From: Steroidobacter gossypii
Lineage (GTDB): Bacteria > Pseudomonadota > Gammaproteobacteria > Steroidobacterales > Steroidobacteraceae
Assembly: GCF_016801985.1 (NCBI RefSeq)
Contig: NZ_JAEVLS010000003.1
Coordinates: forward strand, 558,001-622,000
Direction of reading: 5' to 3'
DNA: 64,000 nt
Shown: positions 1 to 8,419 of the stretch, piece by piece
Position numbering within the stretch: the stretch's first letter is position 1
Layout of the letters: every line of letters begins with the position of its first letter
Notes under the pieces: model-generated
What the model was told of the DNA's origin: nothing
The model's database searches: none
What the model saw: only the letters and a program-made list of their open reading frames with translations
Translations under genes and position numbers: made by a program

Positions 1-1203
1 TCGCTCGATCGGGTGAACATCAGCTTCGCCGCGTTACAGATGAACGCGGACATCGGGCTGGATCCGCATGCGTACGGACTTGCAGTCGGCATGTTCTTTG
101 TCGGCTACCTGTTGTTTCAGTTTCCGAGCACCTGGGTGCTCACTCGCGTCGGCGCACGCCGCTGGATCGCAGGCTGTGTCGGCCTGTGGGGCGCGGTTGC
201 GGCCGCCATGGCTTTCGTGCGCAGCGCTGAAGAGCTGTTCGTGCTGCGCTTTCTGCTCGGCTGCGCGGAGTCGGGGTTTGCGCCCGGCGTCGTTTATTAC
301 TGCAGTGGCTGGATGCCGAAACGCTATCGCGCGAACTCGATCGCGGTGACCATGCTTGCGATTCCAGCGTCCGTGATCATCGGCGGTCCGCTCTGCGGCT
401 GGCTGATGGGCGTGAGCAATCCGCTCGACATGCCCGGCTGGCGCTGGATGCTGCTGATGGAAGGGCTCGTCACAGTGGCCATGGCGGGTGTCGCTTATTT
501 CATCTTCGTCGACAAGCCGAGTGATGCGCGCTGGCTCACGGACGGCGAGAAGGACTGGATCGCAAACGCGCTCGCGGAGGAGCAGAAGGCGGCGCAGGCG
601 CCTGCCTCGTCATCGATAAAGACGGCGCTGGTGGATCCGCGAGCGTGGCTGGCGGCTGGAGTGTGGTGCACGACGCTGATCGGCGCGAACGGGCTGATCT
701 TCTGGTTGCCGCAGGTCATCAAAGAGATGTCGTCCTTGAGTCCGCTCGCCGTGGGCGCGCTGTCGGCGCTGCCTTGGGTGGGCGTGGCGCTGGGCATGGT
801 GCTCAACTCCTGGCACTCGGATAAGACTCAGGAGCGTTATCGTCACCTCGGCGTTGCGCTCGCTATCGGCATGGTTGCGTTGTTGATGGCGTCCGCCATT
901 CCGCCGAGTCCCTGGTCGTTGCTGCTGCTGTTCATCGGCGGCTTCGGTCTGGGTGGGGCGCAAGGCGTGTTCTGGTCCATTCCCACGGGATTCTTCCATC
1001 GAGCGGCCGCTGCGGCAGGCATCACGCTGATCAATCTGGTCGGCAACATCGGCAGTCTCGCCGGCCCTTATGTCATCGGCGTGATTCGCGCCGAAAGCGG
1101 TTCGTTCTCGGCGCCGATCTGGTTCGTCGCTGCAGTCATGGGCGCGGGCACGTTGCTGCTCGCGTCGTTGCGAGTCAGTGAGAGGAGGGCGATCCGTGGA
1201 TAG
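1..1203 (+). CDS. MFS transporter, anion:cation symporter type (5'-truncated)
   Basis: This is an inner-membrane major facilitator transporter of the anion:cation symporter group, whose members import organic acids such as aromatic or sugar carboxylates. The reading frame is open to the left edge and begins in the family motif LDRVNISFA, so the true start lies outside the window and about 20-30 residues are missing. About twelve hydrophobic segments follow, split by a hydrophilic central loop near residues 165-205 (DKPSDARWLTDGEKDWI), which is typical of this group. Its stop overlaps the start of the LysR gene by 8 bases, so the two are probably co-transcribed. The substrate cannot be read from the sequence. 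Confidence 0.9.
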   Translation, partial: SLDRVNISFAALQMNADIGLDPHAYGLAVGMFFVGYLLFQFPSTWVLTRVGARRWIAGCVGLWGAVAAAMAFVRSAEELFVLRFLLGCAESGFAPGVVYYCSGWMPKRYRANSIAVTMLAIPASVIIGGPLCGWLMGVSNPLDMPGWRWMLLMEGLVTVAMAGVAYFIFVDKPSDARWLTDGEKDWIANALAEEQKAAQAPASSSIKTALVDPRAWLAAGVWCTTLIGANGLIFWLPQVIKEMSSLSPLAVGALSALPWVGVALGMVLNSWHSDKTQERYRHLGVALAIGMVALLMASAIPPSPWSLLLLFIGGFGLGGAQGVFWSIPTGFFHRAAAAAGITLINLVGNIGSLAGPYVIGVIRAESGSFSAPIWFVAAVMGAGTLLLASLRVSERRAIRG

Positions 1204-2110
1204 CCGTCGTCTGAAATACTTCGTGCAGATCGTCGACAGCGGCAGCATCACGCGCGCTGCCGCCGTTACTGGCATCGCGCAGCCGGCATTGAGCCAGCAG
1301 CTGGCCGTGCTCGAGAACGAGCTGAAAGTGAAATTGCTGGATCGCTCGGTGTCGGGCGTCACGCCGACGCCCGCCGGGAAGATTCTCTACGCGCACGCGC
1401 AAACCATTCTGCGTCAGGTCGAGGACATGCGGCATGCGGTCCATCGCGAGATGCAGCCCTTGTCGGGGGCAGTGAACCTGGGCATGTCGCCGACGATGGT
1501 CACGCGCTTCGCGCTGCCCTTGATCGAGAAGGTATGCAGCCAGCATCCGGAGATGCATCTGCAGATTCGCGAAGAAGGCAGCGCAGTCCTGCATGAGCTG
1601 CTGATCAACGGACGCATCGAGCTGTCGATCTCGCCGACCCGACCCGATAACGAGCTGATCGTGGGCGAAGAGTTGCTGAGCGAGCCGCTGATGCTGATGT
1701 ACCCGGCGAGCTGGCGGATTGCGAACGACGCGCCGCTCGAAGATCTCGCGGCCTTGCCGTGGATCGTGCCACGTCGCCCGCATTCGATCCGCGCGGTGGT
1801 GGATGGGGTGTTCGCGGCGGCGAGCCTGTCGCCTTATGTCGTCGTCGAGCTCGACTCGCTGCAAAACGTCATCGAAACCGTGCGGCGCGGGCTGGGCGTA
1901 GCCGCCATGGTGGCCGAGGCAGTGAAAGCCGATCTGGACGCAGGCACGGTGAAATGCCGGCCGCTCGGCCATGTGTCGCCGATGCGGCCGATGTTCCTGG
2001 CGCATCGACGCACCCCGGCGCTGTCACGGCCGGCACAGTTCGTCTATGACGTGTTGCATGAAATCGCCATGGAGTTGCGCGTAGAAGAGCCGGAAAAAGC
2101 CGCGCATTAG
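1196..2110 (+). CDS. LysR-family transcriptional regulator
   Basis: This is a LysR-type regulator of 304 residues, the usual family length. Its N-terminal winged helix-turn-helix reads LKYFVQIVDSGSITRAAA followed by QPALSQQLAVLE, and a periplasmic-binding-like effector domain fills residues 90-300. I chose GTG at 1196 because AGGAGG lies at 1183-1188 with good spacing. The alternative GTG at 1178 has its own start inside that ribosome site and adds six unrelated residues. The gene overlaps the end of the MFS gene, so it likely regulates the transporter and perhaps the following TonB receptor operon. The effector is unknown; such pairs commonly sense the imported acid. Confidence 0.88.
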   Translation: MDSRRLKYFVQIVDSGSITRAAAVTGIAQPALSQQLAVLENELKVKLLDRSVSGVTPTPAGKILYAHAQTILRQVEDMRHAVHREMQPLSGAVNLGMSPTMVTRFALPLIEKVCSQHPEMHLQIREEGSAVLHELLINGRIELSISPTRPDNELIVGEELLSEPLMLMYPASWRIANDAPLEDLAALPWIVPRRPHSIRAVVDGVFAAASLSPYVVVELDSLQNVIETVRRGLGVAAMVAEAVKADLDAGTVKCRPLGHVSPMRPMFLAHRRTPALSRPAQFVYDVLHEIAMELRVEEPEKAAH

Positions 2111-2290
2111 CAACTTGTGACATGGAACAGACATCGGCGCGGCTTATGGCTTCAGACAAATTCGGTGTTACTCCTGTGCGCTGCGCGCTTCCTACAATCG
2201 CGTAGCGGGACGCGCCGAGGCTCGGCTCCGCCACGGAACACGTTGTGCTTCGGCCAGGCGCGGCCGATAAAACTTTGCTTGGGGGAAACT

Positions 2291-4474
2291 ATGGTTGGCA
2301 ATAGCAGGGCGGCGCAGCGCGCGGTCCGTCGTTCGAATGGCTCGATATCAATGGGCTCGATGTCAGTGGCCGCCGTGGTCGCCACGGTGCTCGGCAATGC
2401 CGCGCTGGCGCAGAATGCGGCGCCGTCCCAGGCGGTGCTCGAGGAGATCATGGTCACCGCCGAGCGCCGTGAAGTCAGTCTGCAGGACACGCCTGCTTCG
2501 GCGACGGTGCTCACCGCGGATGCGCTCGCCGAGCAGGGCATCGACAACGTCTCCGAACTGCAGCAGGTCGCCCCGAGCGTCGCGATCAATACCTACAATC
2601 GCTCGACGTTCATCAACATCCGCGGCGTGGGCATCAGTCAGTCGGCGCCCACGTCCAATCCGGGCGTTGCGTATTACATCGACGGCGTGTTCATTCCGCA
2701 CGAGCAGTTCATCGCGCAGTCGTTCTTCGATTTCGAGTCCATCGAGGTGTTGCGTGGTCCACAAGGCACTTTGACGGGCCAGAACTCGACCGGCGGCGCC
2801 ATCTACGTGCGCACGCCCACACCCGAGTTCAACGAGTTCTCCGGCTACATCGACCAGACCATCGGCGACTATGACTGGTATCGAACCGTCGGCGCGGTGA
2901 ACGTGCCTCTCGGCGATACGCTGGCGTTGCGTGTGGCGGGTGTCTACGACGAGCGCGGCAGCTTCACCGACAACATCGGACCGAGCCCGAGCGAACCGGG
3001 CAGCGGCACCGATCGCGCCGTACGCGCAGCGCTGCGCTATCAGCCGACGCCGGGCGCGACGTTCGATCTGCGTTATGAGTACTTCGAGCGCGAGACCGAC
3101 AACAACGCCATCAAGAACCGCAACGATCTGGTGACTCGCGATCCGTTCACCATCGAAGAGGACGCCCTCTCGTTCCTGAATCAGGATGGCTTCCGCGCGT
3201 CGCTGGAAGGCCGCTTCGATCTCCCCGCCGACACCCAGTTGCGCGTGCTCACTTCGTATTTCGATGCCGAGACCTCCGATCAGGCCGACGGTGACCGCAC
3301 GGCCACCGACTTGCCGCAACCCGGGCCGGGTCGCGTCGGCTTCACGCACCAGGAGCTCGAAACGTTCGTCACCGAAGTGAACTTCCTGTCGCGGGGCGAG
3401 GGGCCGCTGCAGTGGGTGGTGGGCGCGTTCTATATGGACGAGACCAGCCCGGTGCAGGTGCTGCGTGACAATCGCAACACCGATACCTTCAGGCAGTCCA
3501 ACTCGACCATCGACACCGAGCTCACCAACGAGTCGATCTCGCTGTTCGGCCAGATCGACTACCGCTTCAGCGAGCAGTGGGCCGTGGACATCGGCTTGCG
3601 GCAATCCGAGGACAAGCAGGAATACACCCGCTTCCTGATTCCCGGGCCGCCGCCCCCGGGATGCTTCCCGTGCACCACCGAAGCGGATTCGAACGAGACC
3701 ACGGGTCGCGTCGGCTTGAAATATTTCGCCAACGACGACGTGATGATCTATGGCACGGTCTCTCGCGGTTACAAGGCCGGCGGCATCAACCTGGATCCGC
3801 GCTTGCCCGACTACGATCCCGAAACGAACGAAGTGGCCGAACTCGGCATGAAGACGACGCTCGCCGACGGTCGGCTGCGCGTGAACGGCGCGGTGTTCTA
3901 TTCGGAGTACGAGGGCATCCAGTTGTCGGCACTGGTGCCGCTGGGGCCGGCCTTCATTCCCAATACGCTCAATGCAGCGCCGGCGGAGATCTACGGCGCC
4001 GAGCTCGAGCTCACCGGCCAGTTCGGCGGCTTGGGCTTCAACCTCGGCATGAGCGCGTTGCAGAGCGAGTTCACCGAGGCGGCGTTCCTCACCGACTCGC
4101 AGACCAACACCAATCGGCTGGTGCCCGAAGGCTCGGTGGTGCCGTTCGCGCCCGAGTTCACCGCCAACGCGGGCATTCAATATGAATTCCTGCTGGGCGA
4201 CATGACGCTGACGCCGCGAGTCCAGGTGTCGTACTTGGATGAGCAGCTCTCGACGCCGTTCCGCTATGTCGCCACCACGGTGCCATCGCGCACAATCACC
4301 GATTTCCGGGTGACGTTCGTGCCGATGGACAACCTGCGCATCGAAGCGTTCGCGACCAACGCGCTCGACAAGGAGTACATCTCGGCACAAGTGCAGGATG
4401 CGAGCAGCGCGCGAGGCGGTATCATCTACGGCGCACCGAGGCAGTACGGCCTTCGCGCCAAGTATGATTTCTGA
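2291..4474 (+). CDS. TonB-dependent outer-membrane receptor
   Basis: This is an outer-membrane active transporter of 727 residues. ATG 2291 follows GGGGGA and gives a signal peptide ending near LGNAALAQ (residue 41). A TonB-box-like stretch EEIMVTAERR (51-60) follows, then a plug domain to about residue 175, then the beta-barrel, which ends in the usual aromatic YDF. The frame is open upstream to 2117, but that part looks like untranslated leader. The style (VSLQDTP, INIRGVG, VEVLRGPQGTLTGQNSTGGAI) is that of the large receptor family of sphingomonads, caulobacters and Steroidobacter-like bacteria, which take up hydrophobic or oligomeric carbon sources as well as iron chelates. The next gene starts 8 bases downstream, so receptor and cytochrome form an operon. 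Confidence 0.93.
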   Translation: MVGNSRAAQRAVRRSNGSISMGSMSVAAVVATVLGNAALAQNAAPSQAVLEEIMVTAERREVSLQDTPASATVLTADALAEQGIDNVSELQQVAPSVAINTYNRSTFINIRGVGISQSAPTSNPGVAYYIDGVFIPHEQFIAQSFFDFESIEVLRGPQGTLTGQNSTGGAIYVRTPTPEFNEFSGYIDQTIGDYDWYRTVGAVNVPLGDTLALRVAGVYDERGSFTDNIGPSPSEPGSGTDRAVRAALRYQPTPGATFDLRYEYFERETDNNAIKNRNDLVTRDPFTIEEDALSFLNQDGFRASLEGRFDLPADTQLRVLTSYFDAETSDQADGDRTATDLPQPGPGRVGFTHQELETFVTEVNFLSRGEGPLQWVVGAFYMDETSPVQVLRDNRNTDTFRQSNSTIDTELTNESISLFGQIDYRFSEQWAVDIGLRQSEDKQEYTRFLIPGPPPPGCFPCTTEADSNETTGRVGLKYFANDDVMIYGTVSRGYKAGGINLDPRLPDYDPETNEVAELGMKTTLADGRLRVNGAVFYSEYEGIQLSALVPLGPAFIPNTLNAAPAEIYGAELELTGQFGGLGFNLGMSALQSEFTEAAFLTDSQTNTNRLVPEGSVVPFAPEFTANAGIQYEFLLGDMTLTPRVQVSYLDEQLSTPFRYVATTVPSRTITDFRVTFVPMDNLRIEAFATNALDKEYISAQVQDASSARGGIIYGAPRQYGLRAKYDF

Positions 4475-4482
4475 GGTTCGAG

Positions 4483-6198
4483 TTGTCAGATTCCACGCAG
4501 GATAGGGGCGATTCGCGCAGTGGGTCGAGTCGCCGCCGCCTGAATGCTGCTCGACTGGCAGTCGTTGTCGGCGCCGGCCAGCTGGCCGGCGCCCCGCGCG
4601 CCGCGCCAACAGCCGCTCAAGTCGCGGCCAGCAACGTTCCCGGCGCGAGCAAGCGCAGTGTCGCGGGCCATGTGCCCGATCAGAATCAGCAGGCTCAGCA
4701 GGCGCCGGTGAGCGACAGCCGGTCGCCGGCGGCGAATCGCTGGTGGTCGCCGGGCGAGGGCACCCCGCTTGCGCCTCTGATTCCCTACCCGAACAGCTTC
4801 GGTGAGGTGGGGATTCTCAACACCGCCGGCGTGATCGAAACCAAAGGTCATCCGTTCTTCGAGCCCATCGGCGAGAACGGTCGCGCCTGCGTGAGCTGTC
4901 ATCAGCCGGCGAACGCGATGTCGCTGTCGGTCGAGATGATCCAGCAGCGCTGGCATGAAACCGACGGTAAAGATCCGATCTTCGCGCCCATCGACGGCAT
5001 GAACTGTCCGGACCTGCCGCCCGGCGATCCGAAGTCACATTCGCTGCTGCTCGAGCGCGGCCTGTTTCGAATCTTCCTGCCATGGCCGCCCAAAGCGGCG
5101 GACGGCTCGAGCATCGATCCCGAATTCACCCTCGAAGTGGTGCGCGATCCGACCGGCTGCAATCTGCATCCGAAGTACGGGGTGAACAGCGACAATCCGA
5201 TGGTGTCCATCTATCGCCGGCCACGCGTGGCGGCGAACACCAAGTATTTCACGCATCAGGGCTTCGGCGTGTTTTCGTTCATCGGCAAAAATGGTCTGCC
5301 GGCAACGCGCGATCCTGAGACCGGGTTGCCCTCCGGCATGAACATTCTGTCCGATGCGCGGCAGCCCACGCTCAAGACTCAGGCGGTCGAAGCGGCCGTC
5401 ACGCACCTGCAGTTCAACGGCAAGCTCGACGATGATCGCCTGGCGAAGATCGTCAACTTCGAAAGTCAGCTCTATACGGCGCAAGTCATGCACGTCGGCG
5501 CGGGCAGCCTGATCGAGCCCGACAGCCCGCCCGGCCTCGGCGTGTACAACCTCGCCAAGGGGCGCGAGGGCCTGCTCGGCAACAACATCACCAATTTCGT
5601 GATCCCTATGAGCGAGGCGTGGAAGCAGCCTGCGCCTGCATCGGATCCGGAGGTCGAACGCCGCAATCAAATGCGCGCATCGATCGCCCGCGGCCACGAT
5701 GTATTCATGTTCCGGACGTTCTGGATCAAGGACGCCATGCACTTGAACACCGTCGGTCTGGGCAACCCCACCAAGCGCACCTGCTCGACGTGTCATGGCA
5801 TGCACATGATGGGTATGGACATCGCGAACGGCTGGATGGATCTGGGCACCACCAATCTGCCTTGGGCGCGCGAAGAGCCGCTGAATCCCTGGAACGAGCG
5901 CAAGCCTCAGATGCCGCTGTTCAAGATCACCTGCAAGCCGGAGGTGCCGCCGCATCCGTTCCTGGGACGCGTCTTCTACACGCAGGATCCGGGTCGAGGA
6001 TTGATCTCCGGCAAGTGCAACGACGTCGGCGCGATTGTGATGCAACAGTTCCGCGGGCTGGCAGCTCGCGCGCCATACTTCGTCAATGGCTCGGCGGCAA
6101 GTTTGCGAGAGCTGGTCGATTTCTACGATCGGCGCTTCAACATCGGCTACACCGATCAGGAGCGCGATGACCTGATCAATTTCCTGAGCGCACTATGA
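4483..6198 (+). CDS. di-haem cytochrome c, bacterial cytochrome c peroxidase/MauG superfamily
   Basis: This is a 571-residue exported c-type cytochrome with two haem-binding motifs, CVSCH at residues 136-140 and CSTCH at 434-438. The C-terminus (RGLAARAPYFVNGSAA, then VDFYDRRFNIGYTDQE) is the signature tail of the cytochrome c peroxidase/MauG superfamily. The protein is much longer than classical peroxidases (about 330 residues), because an insert of roughly 200 residues separates the haems. A TTG start at 4483 is preceded by GAGG. The N-terminus has an arginine-rich stretch followed by a weak hydrophobic run, suggesting export to the periplasm. It sits 8 bases after a TonB receptor and overlaps the next gene by ATGA, so it probably oxidises or handles electrons for the receptor's substrate. 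The exact reaction is unknown. Confidence 0.85.
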   Translation: MSDSTQDRGDSRSGSSRRRLNAARLAVVVGAGQLAGAPRAAPTAAQVAASNVPGASKRSVAGHVPDQNQQAQQAPVSDSRSPAANRWWSPGEGTPLAPLIPYPNSFGEVGILNTAGVIETKGHPFFEPIGENGRACVSCHQPANAMSLSVEMIQQRWHETDGKDPIFAPIDGMNCPDLPPGDPKSHSLLLERGLFRIFLPWPPKAADGSSIDPEFTLEVVRDPTGCNLHPKYGVNSDNPMVSIYRRPRVAANTKYFTHQGFGVFSFIGKNGLPATRDPETGLPSGMNILSDARQPTLKTQAVEAAVTHLQFNGKLDDDRLAKIVNFESQLYTAQVMHVGAGSLIEPDSPPGLGVYNLAKGREGLLGNNITNFVIPMSEAWKQPAPASDPEVERRNQMRASIARGHDVFMFRTFWIKDAMHLNTVGLGNPTKRTCSTCHGMHMMGMDIANGWMDLGTTNLPWAREEPLNPWNERKPQMPLFKITCKPEVPPHPFLGRVFYTQDPGRGLISGKCNDVGAIVMQQFRGLAARAPYFVNGSAASLRELVDFYDRRFNIGYTDQERDDLINFLSAL

Positions 6199-6977
6199 TC
6201 AGGCGAATCGTTACGCTCGCACTGCTGAGCTTCGCGGTGGCGGCGCCCGCGGCCAAGCCGCCTTCGAATCATCGCAACTTCGTTGCTTGCCCGATCGTGC
6301 GCGATACGAGCACCGTGCCTTGCTGGCTGGCGGAGTACGAAGGTCAGACGTACTTCCTCACGATTCAAACGGATGTCAGCGCGCCGGTGAATCCGCCATG
6401 GCTCGGTCACAAGGTGCTGGTGGAAGGCACGGTGAGCAACGAGCCGAACATCTGCGGCGGCATCGTGCTGAAGCCGGTGACGCTGTCGGTGATGCACGAG
6501 CTGGACGGCTCGTGCAATACCATTCTGCCTGCGGAAGATCGTTACAACCTGCCTTTCGAGCCGCCGCGGCCGCCGGGACCGAGTATGGGGCGCCTGGCAT
6601 TCGGCGATCCTGTGATGAAGCCGAAGGCGGAGCAGGAGACGGGACCGCGCGCCTTCGAGCTGCGCTACGGATTCGATTCCATGGTGATGTTCCGGCACGC
6701 CCAGCCGCTGCAGAAAATCCTGGAGCACGCGAAACAGACGGGCGCGAAGCAGGTGACGATCACCGGCTATCGGGGCGCCACATTGCTCTCCAATGGTCAG
6801 CTCATGCAGGAACACAGAGAGATTGGCCGCCGCCGCGCCGAGCAGGTCGCCGAACTGCTTCGCGGCGCCGGCCTGGAGGACATCCACTACGACGTGCAGT
6901 GGAAAGACGAGGTCAGGCGTGCGAAGGGCGTGGAAGATGCCGCCCTTCGCAGAGTGCAGGTGGTGGTTTCGCCCTAG
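6195..6977 (+). CDS. exported protein with OmpA-like C-terminal domain
   Basis: This is a 260-residue protein with a clear signal peptide (IVTLALLSFAVAAPAA). A cysteine-containing N-terminal region of unknown fold (four Cys between residues 30 and 120) is followed by a proline-rich linker and an OmpA/MotB-like domain. In the last domain the pattern FDSMVMF, a central helix, VTITGY and RRAEQVAELLRGAGL matches the peptidoglycan-binding fold, although the usual GHTD is changed to GYRG. The start overlaps the stop of the cytochrome gene (ATGA, 6195-6198), so the two are translationally coupled. It may tether the cytochrome or receptor complex to the cell wall. Its stop overlaps the converging P450 gene by 3 bases. 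Confidence 0.72.
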   Translation: MIRRIVTLALLSFAVAAPAAKPPSNHRNFVACPIVRDTSTVPCWLAEYEGQTYFLTIQTDVSAPVNPPWLGHKVLVEGTVSNEPNICGGIVLKPVTLSVMHELDGSCNTILPAEDRYNLPFEPPRPPGPSMGRLAFGDPVMKPKAEQETGPRAFELRYGFDSMVMFRHAQPLQKILEHAKQTGAKQVTITGYRGATLLSNGQLMQEHREIGRRRAEQVAELLRGAGLEDIHYDVQWKDEVRRAKGVEDAALRRVQVVVSP

Positions 6978-8179
6978 CTCGCCGCAGCTTGCATTCGTAG
7001 CGGCACATACAGCGGGCCGACTTCCGGCATGCCGCTCATCCGAATCTCGCCCGCAAGCTCGAAATGACTCGTCTTCTGCAGCAACGCGTCCAGCGAGACG
7101 CGCAGCAGCTGGCGCGCGAGTGGAACACCGGCGCACATGTGAGGACCGCGACCGTAGGCGATGTGCTGGTTGATGTTCGGTCGACGCAGGATGAATTTAT
7201 CCGGCTCCGGGAACACGGCTTCGTCACGGTTGGCGGAGGCGTACAGCAACGCGATCGGCTCGTCCTTCGGTATGGTTCGGCCGCGAATCGTTACATCCTG
7301 ACGCGCCGTCCGCGCAAAGCCGCGATAGGGCGTGTACAGCCGAACGAACTCTTCGACGGCATCGGGGATGAGCGAGCGGTCCGCGCGCAGCTGCTGTTGT
7401 AACTCGAGATCGCGAGACAGATGCACGGCGATGCTTCCCATCAGGATGGGAGGCGCCACCAGGCCGACCACCAGTACCTGCCGCACGCAACCGGCGAGCA
7501 GATCGTCGGGGAACGGGTTGCCGTTGGCGTCCCGCTCGGCGAGCAGCGAACTGGTCGGATCCACCGTGGGATCCAACGGCTGCACACGCCGTTGTTCGAT
7601 GAGCTCACGCGCCAACGACGCCAGTCCTTCGCCGGCCACCACGACGCCGGGCTTGTCGAACGCCTCCCAGGCTCTGATGTAAGCGCGCGAGGTTCGGGCG
7701 AGATGATCGGTCTGCTGCTGTGACAAGCCGAGCCATTCGCCGAACAATCGCACCGGCAGGATGGCCGAGAAATGCTCCACCAGATCCGCTTCGCCCAGGG
7801 CAACGATCGAACTCGCAAGTTCCTGCGCGATACGCTGTGTGGCCGGCAGCAGTGAGGCGACGCGACTGGCGCTCAAGGCGCGATCGATCGCCCGGCGATA
7901 CGGCGTATGGTCCGGCGGATTCAGATGCAGCGGTGGGCGTCGTCCCGTCGTCGATGACCCCGGCACCACGTTACGCACCGACGTGATGTACATGTCCGAA
8001 TCGCGCAGCACGTTGACGATGTCCTCATAGCGGGCGAGCGCCCAGAACCCATCGAACTGCGTGCTGTGCGCCACCGGACAGCGGGCGCGCAGGTCGGCAA
8101 AAGTCGCATGCACACTGTCGAACGTCTCGGGCAACGTGGGATCGTATTCGGTCGACAAGGAGGGATCGGTGACAGACAT
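6974..8179 (-). CDS. cytochrome P450 with non-canonical I-helix
   Basis: This is a soluble bacterial cytochrome P450 of 401 residues, the usual length. The haem-thiolate loop is AYGRGPHMCAG, with Cys349 as ligand and Tyr in place of the first Phe. The K-helix ExxR is E277-F-V-R280, and the PERF-like region is FPEPDKFILRR. The oxygen-activating segment of the I-helix, normally AGxD/ExT, reads VVGLVAPPILMG (residues 237-248), so both the acid and the threonine are missing. It therefore either uses a different proton path or is not a normal monooxygenase. No ferredoxin or reductase gene is adjacent. It is transcribed toward the OmpA-like gene, with 3-4 bases shared, and away from the second TonB receptor. 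Confidence 0.93.
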   Translation of the reverse strand: MSVTDPSLSTEYDPTLPETFDSVHATFADLRARCPVAHSTQFDGFWALARYEDIVNVLRDSDMYITSVRNVVPGSSTTGRRPPLHLNPPDHTPYRRAIDRALSASRVASLLPATQRIAQELASSIVALGEADLVEHFSAILPVRLFGEWLGLSQQQTDHLARTSRAYIRAWEAFDKPGVVVAGEGLASLARELIEQRRVQPLDPTVDPTSSLLAERDANGNPFPDDLLAGCVRQVLVVGLVAPPILMGSIAVHLSRDLELQQQLRADRSLIPDAVEEFVRLYTPYRGFARTARQDVTIRGRTIPKDEPIALLYASANRDEAVFPEPDKFILRRPNINQHIAYGRGPHMCAGVPLARQLLRVSLDALLQKTSHFELAGEIRMSGMPEVGPLYVPLRMQAAAS

Positions 8180-8336
8180 GACGTAACGTGACTATGACAT
8201 TCATCGGCCCGCTGCGGGGCGGTGCGGAGACAGTAGGGCAGAAGCGTCCGGCGGAGGTAACACCTTCTGCGTCTTCCGGCTATAAGCAGCGTCGATGGCG
8301 CACCAGTCCCTGTGCGGCCCGCCCCCCCGGTCGCTA

Positions 8337-8365
8337 TTGACGAAAGCGTCTAATAGTGACGTAAT
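8337..8365 (+). promoter_or_regulatory. candidate sigma-70 promoter for the TonB receptor at 8420
   Basis: TTGACG (8337-8342) and CGTAAT (8360-8365) are separated by 17 bases, close to the sigma-70 consensus in an AT-richer patch of the 240-base divergent region between the P450 and receptor genes. It would give a leader of about 45 bases. This is a call by eye only. Confidence 0.4.
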
Positions 8366-8419
8366 GGTTCAAAATATAGCCTGACCCACAGGGCAGGCGT
8401 TCAGGACAGGGGGCTGCCG

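Noticed and set aside
2363-4609. Long open frame (748 codons) on the minus strand
   Set aside because: It lies antisense to the TonB receptor at 2291-4474, is rich in Arg/His/Val without any domain pattern, and is the usual GC-rich shadow of a well-supported gene.
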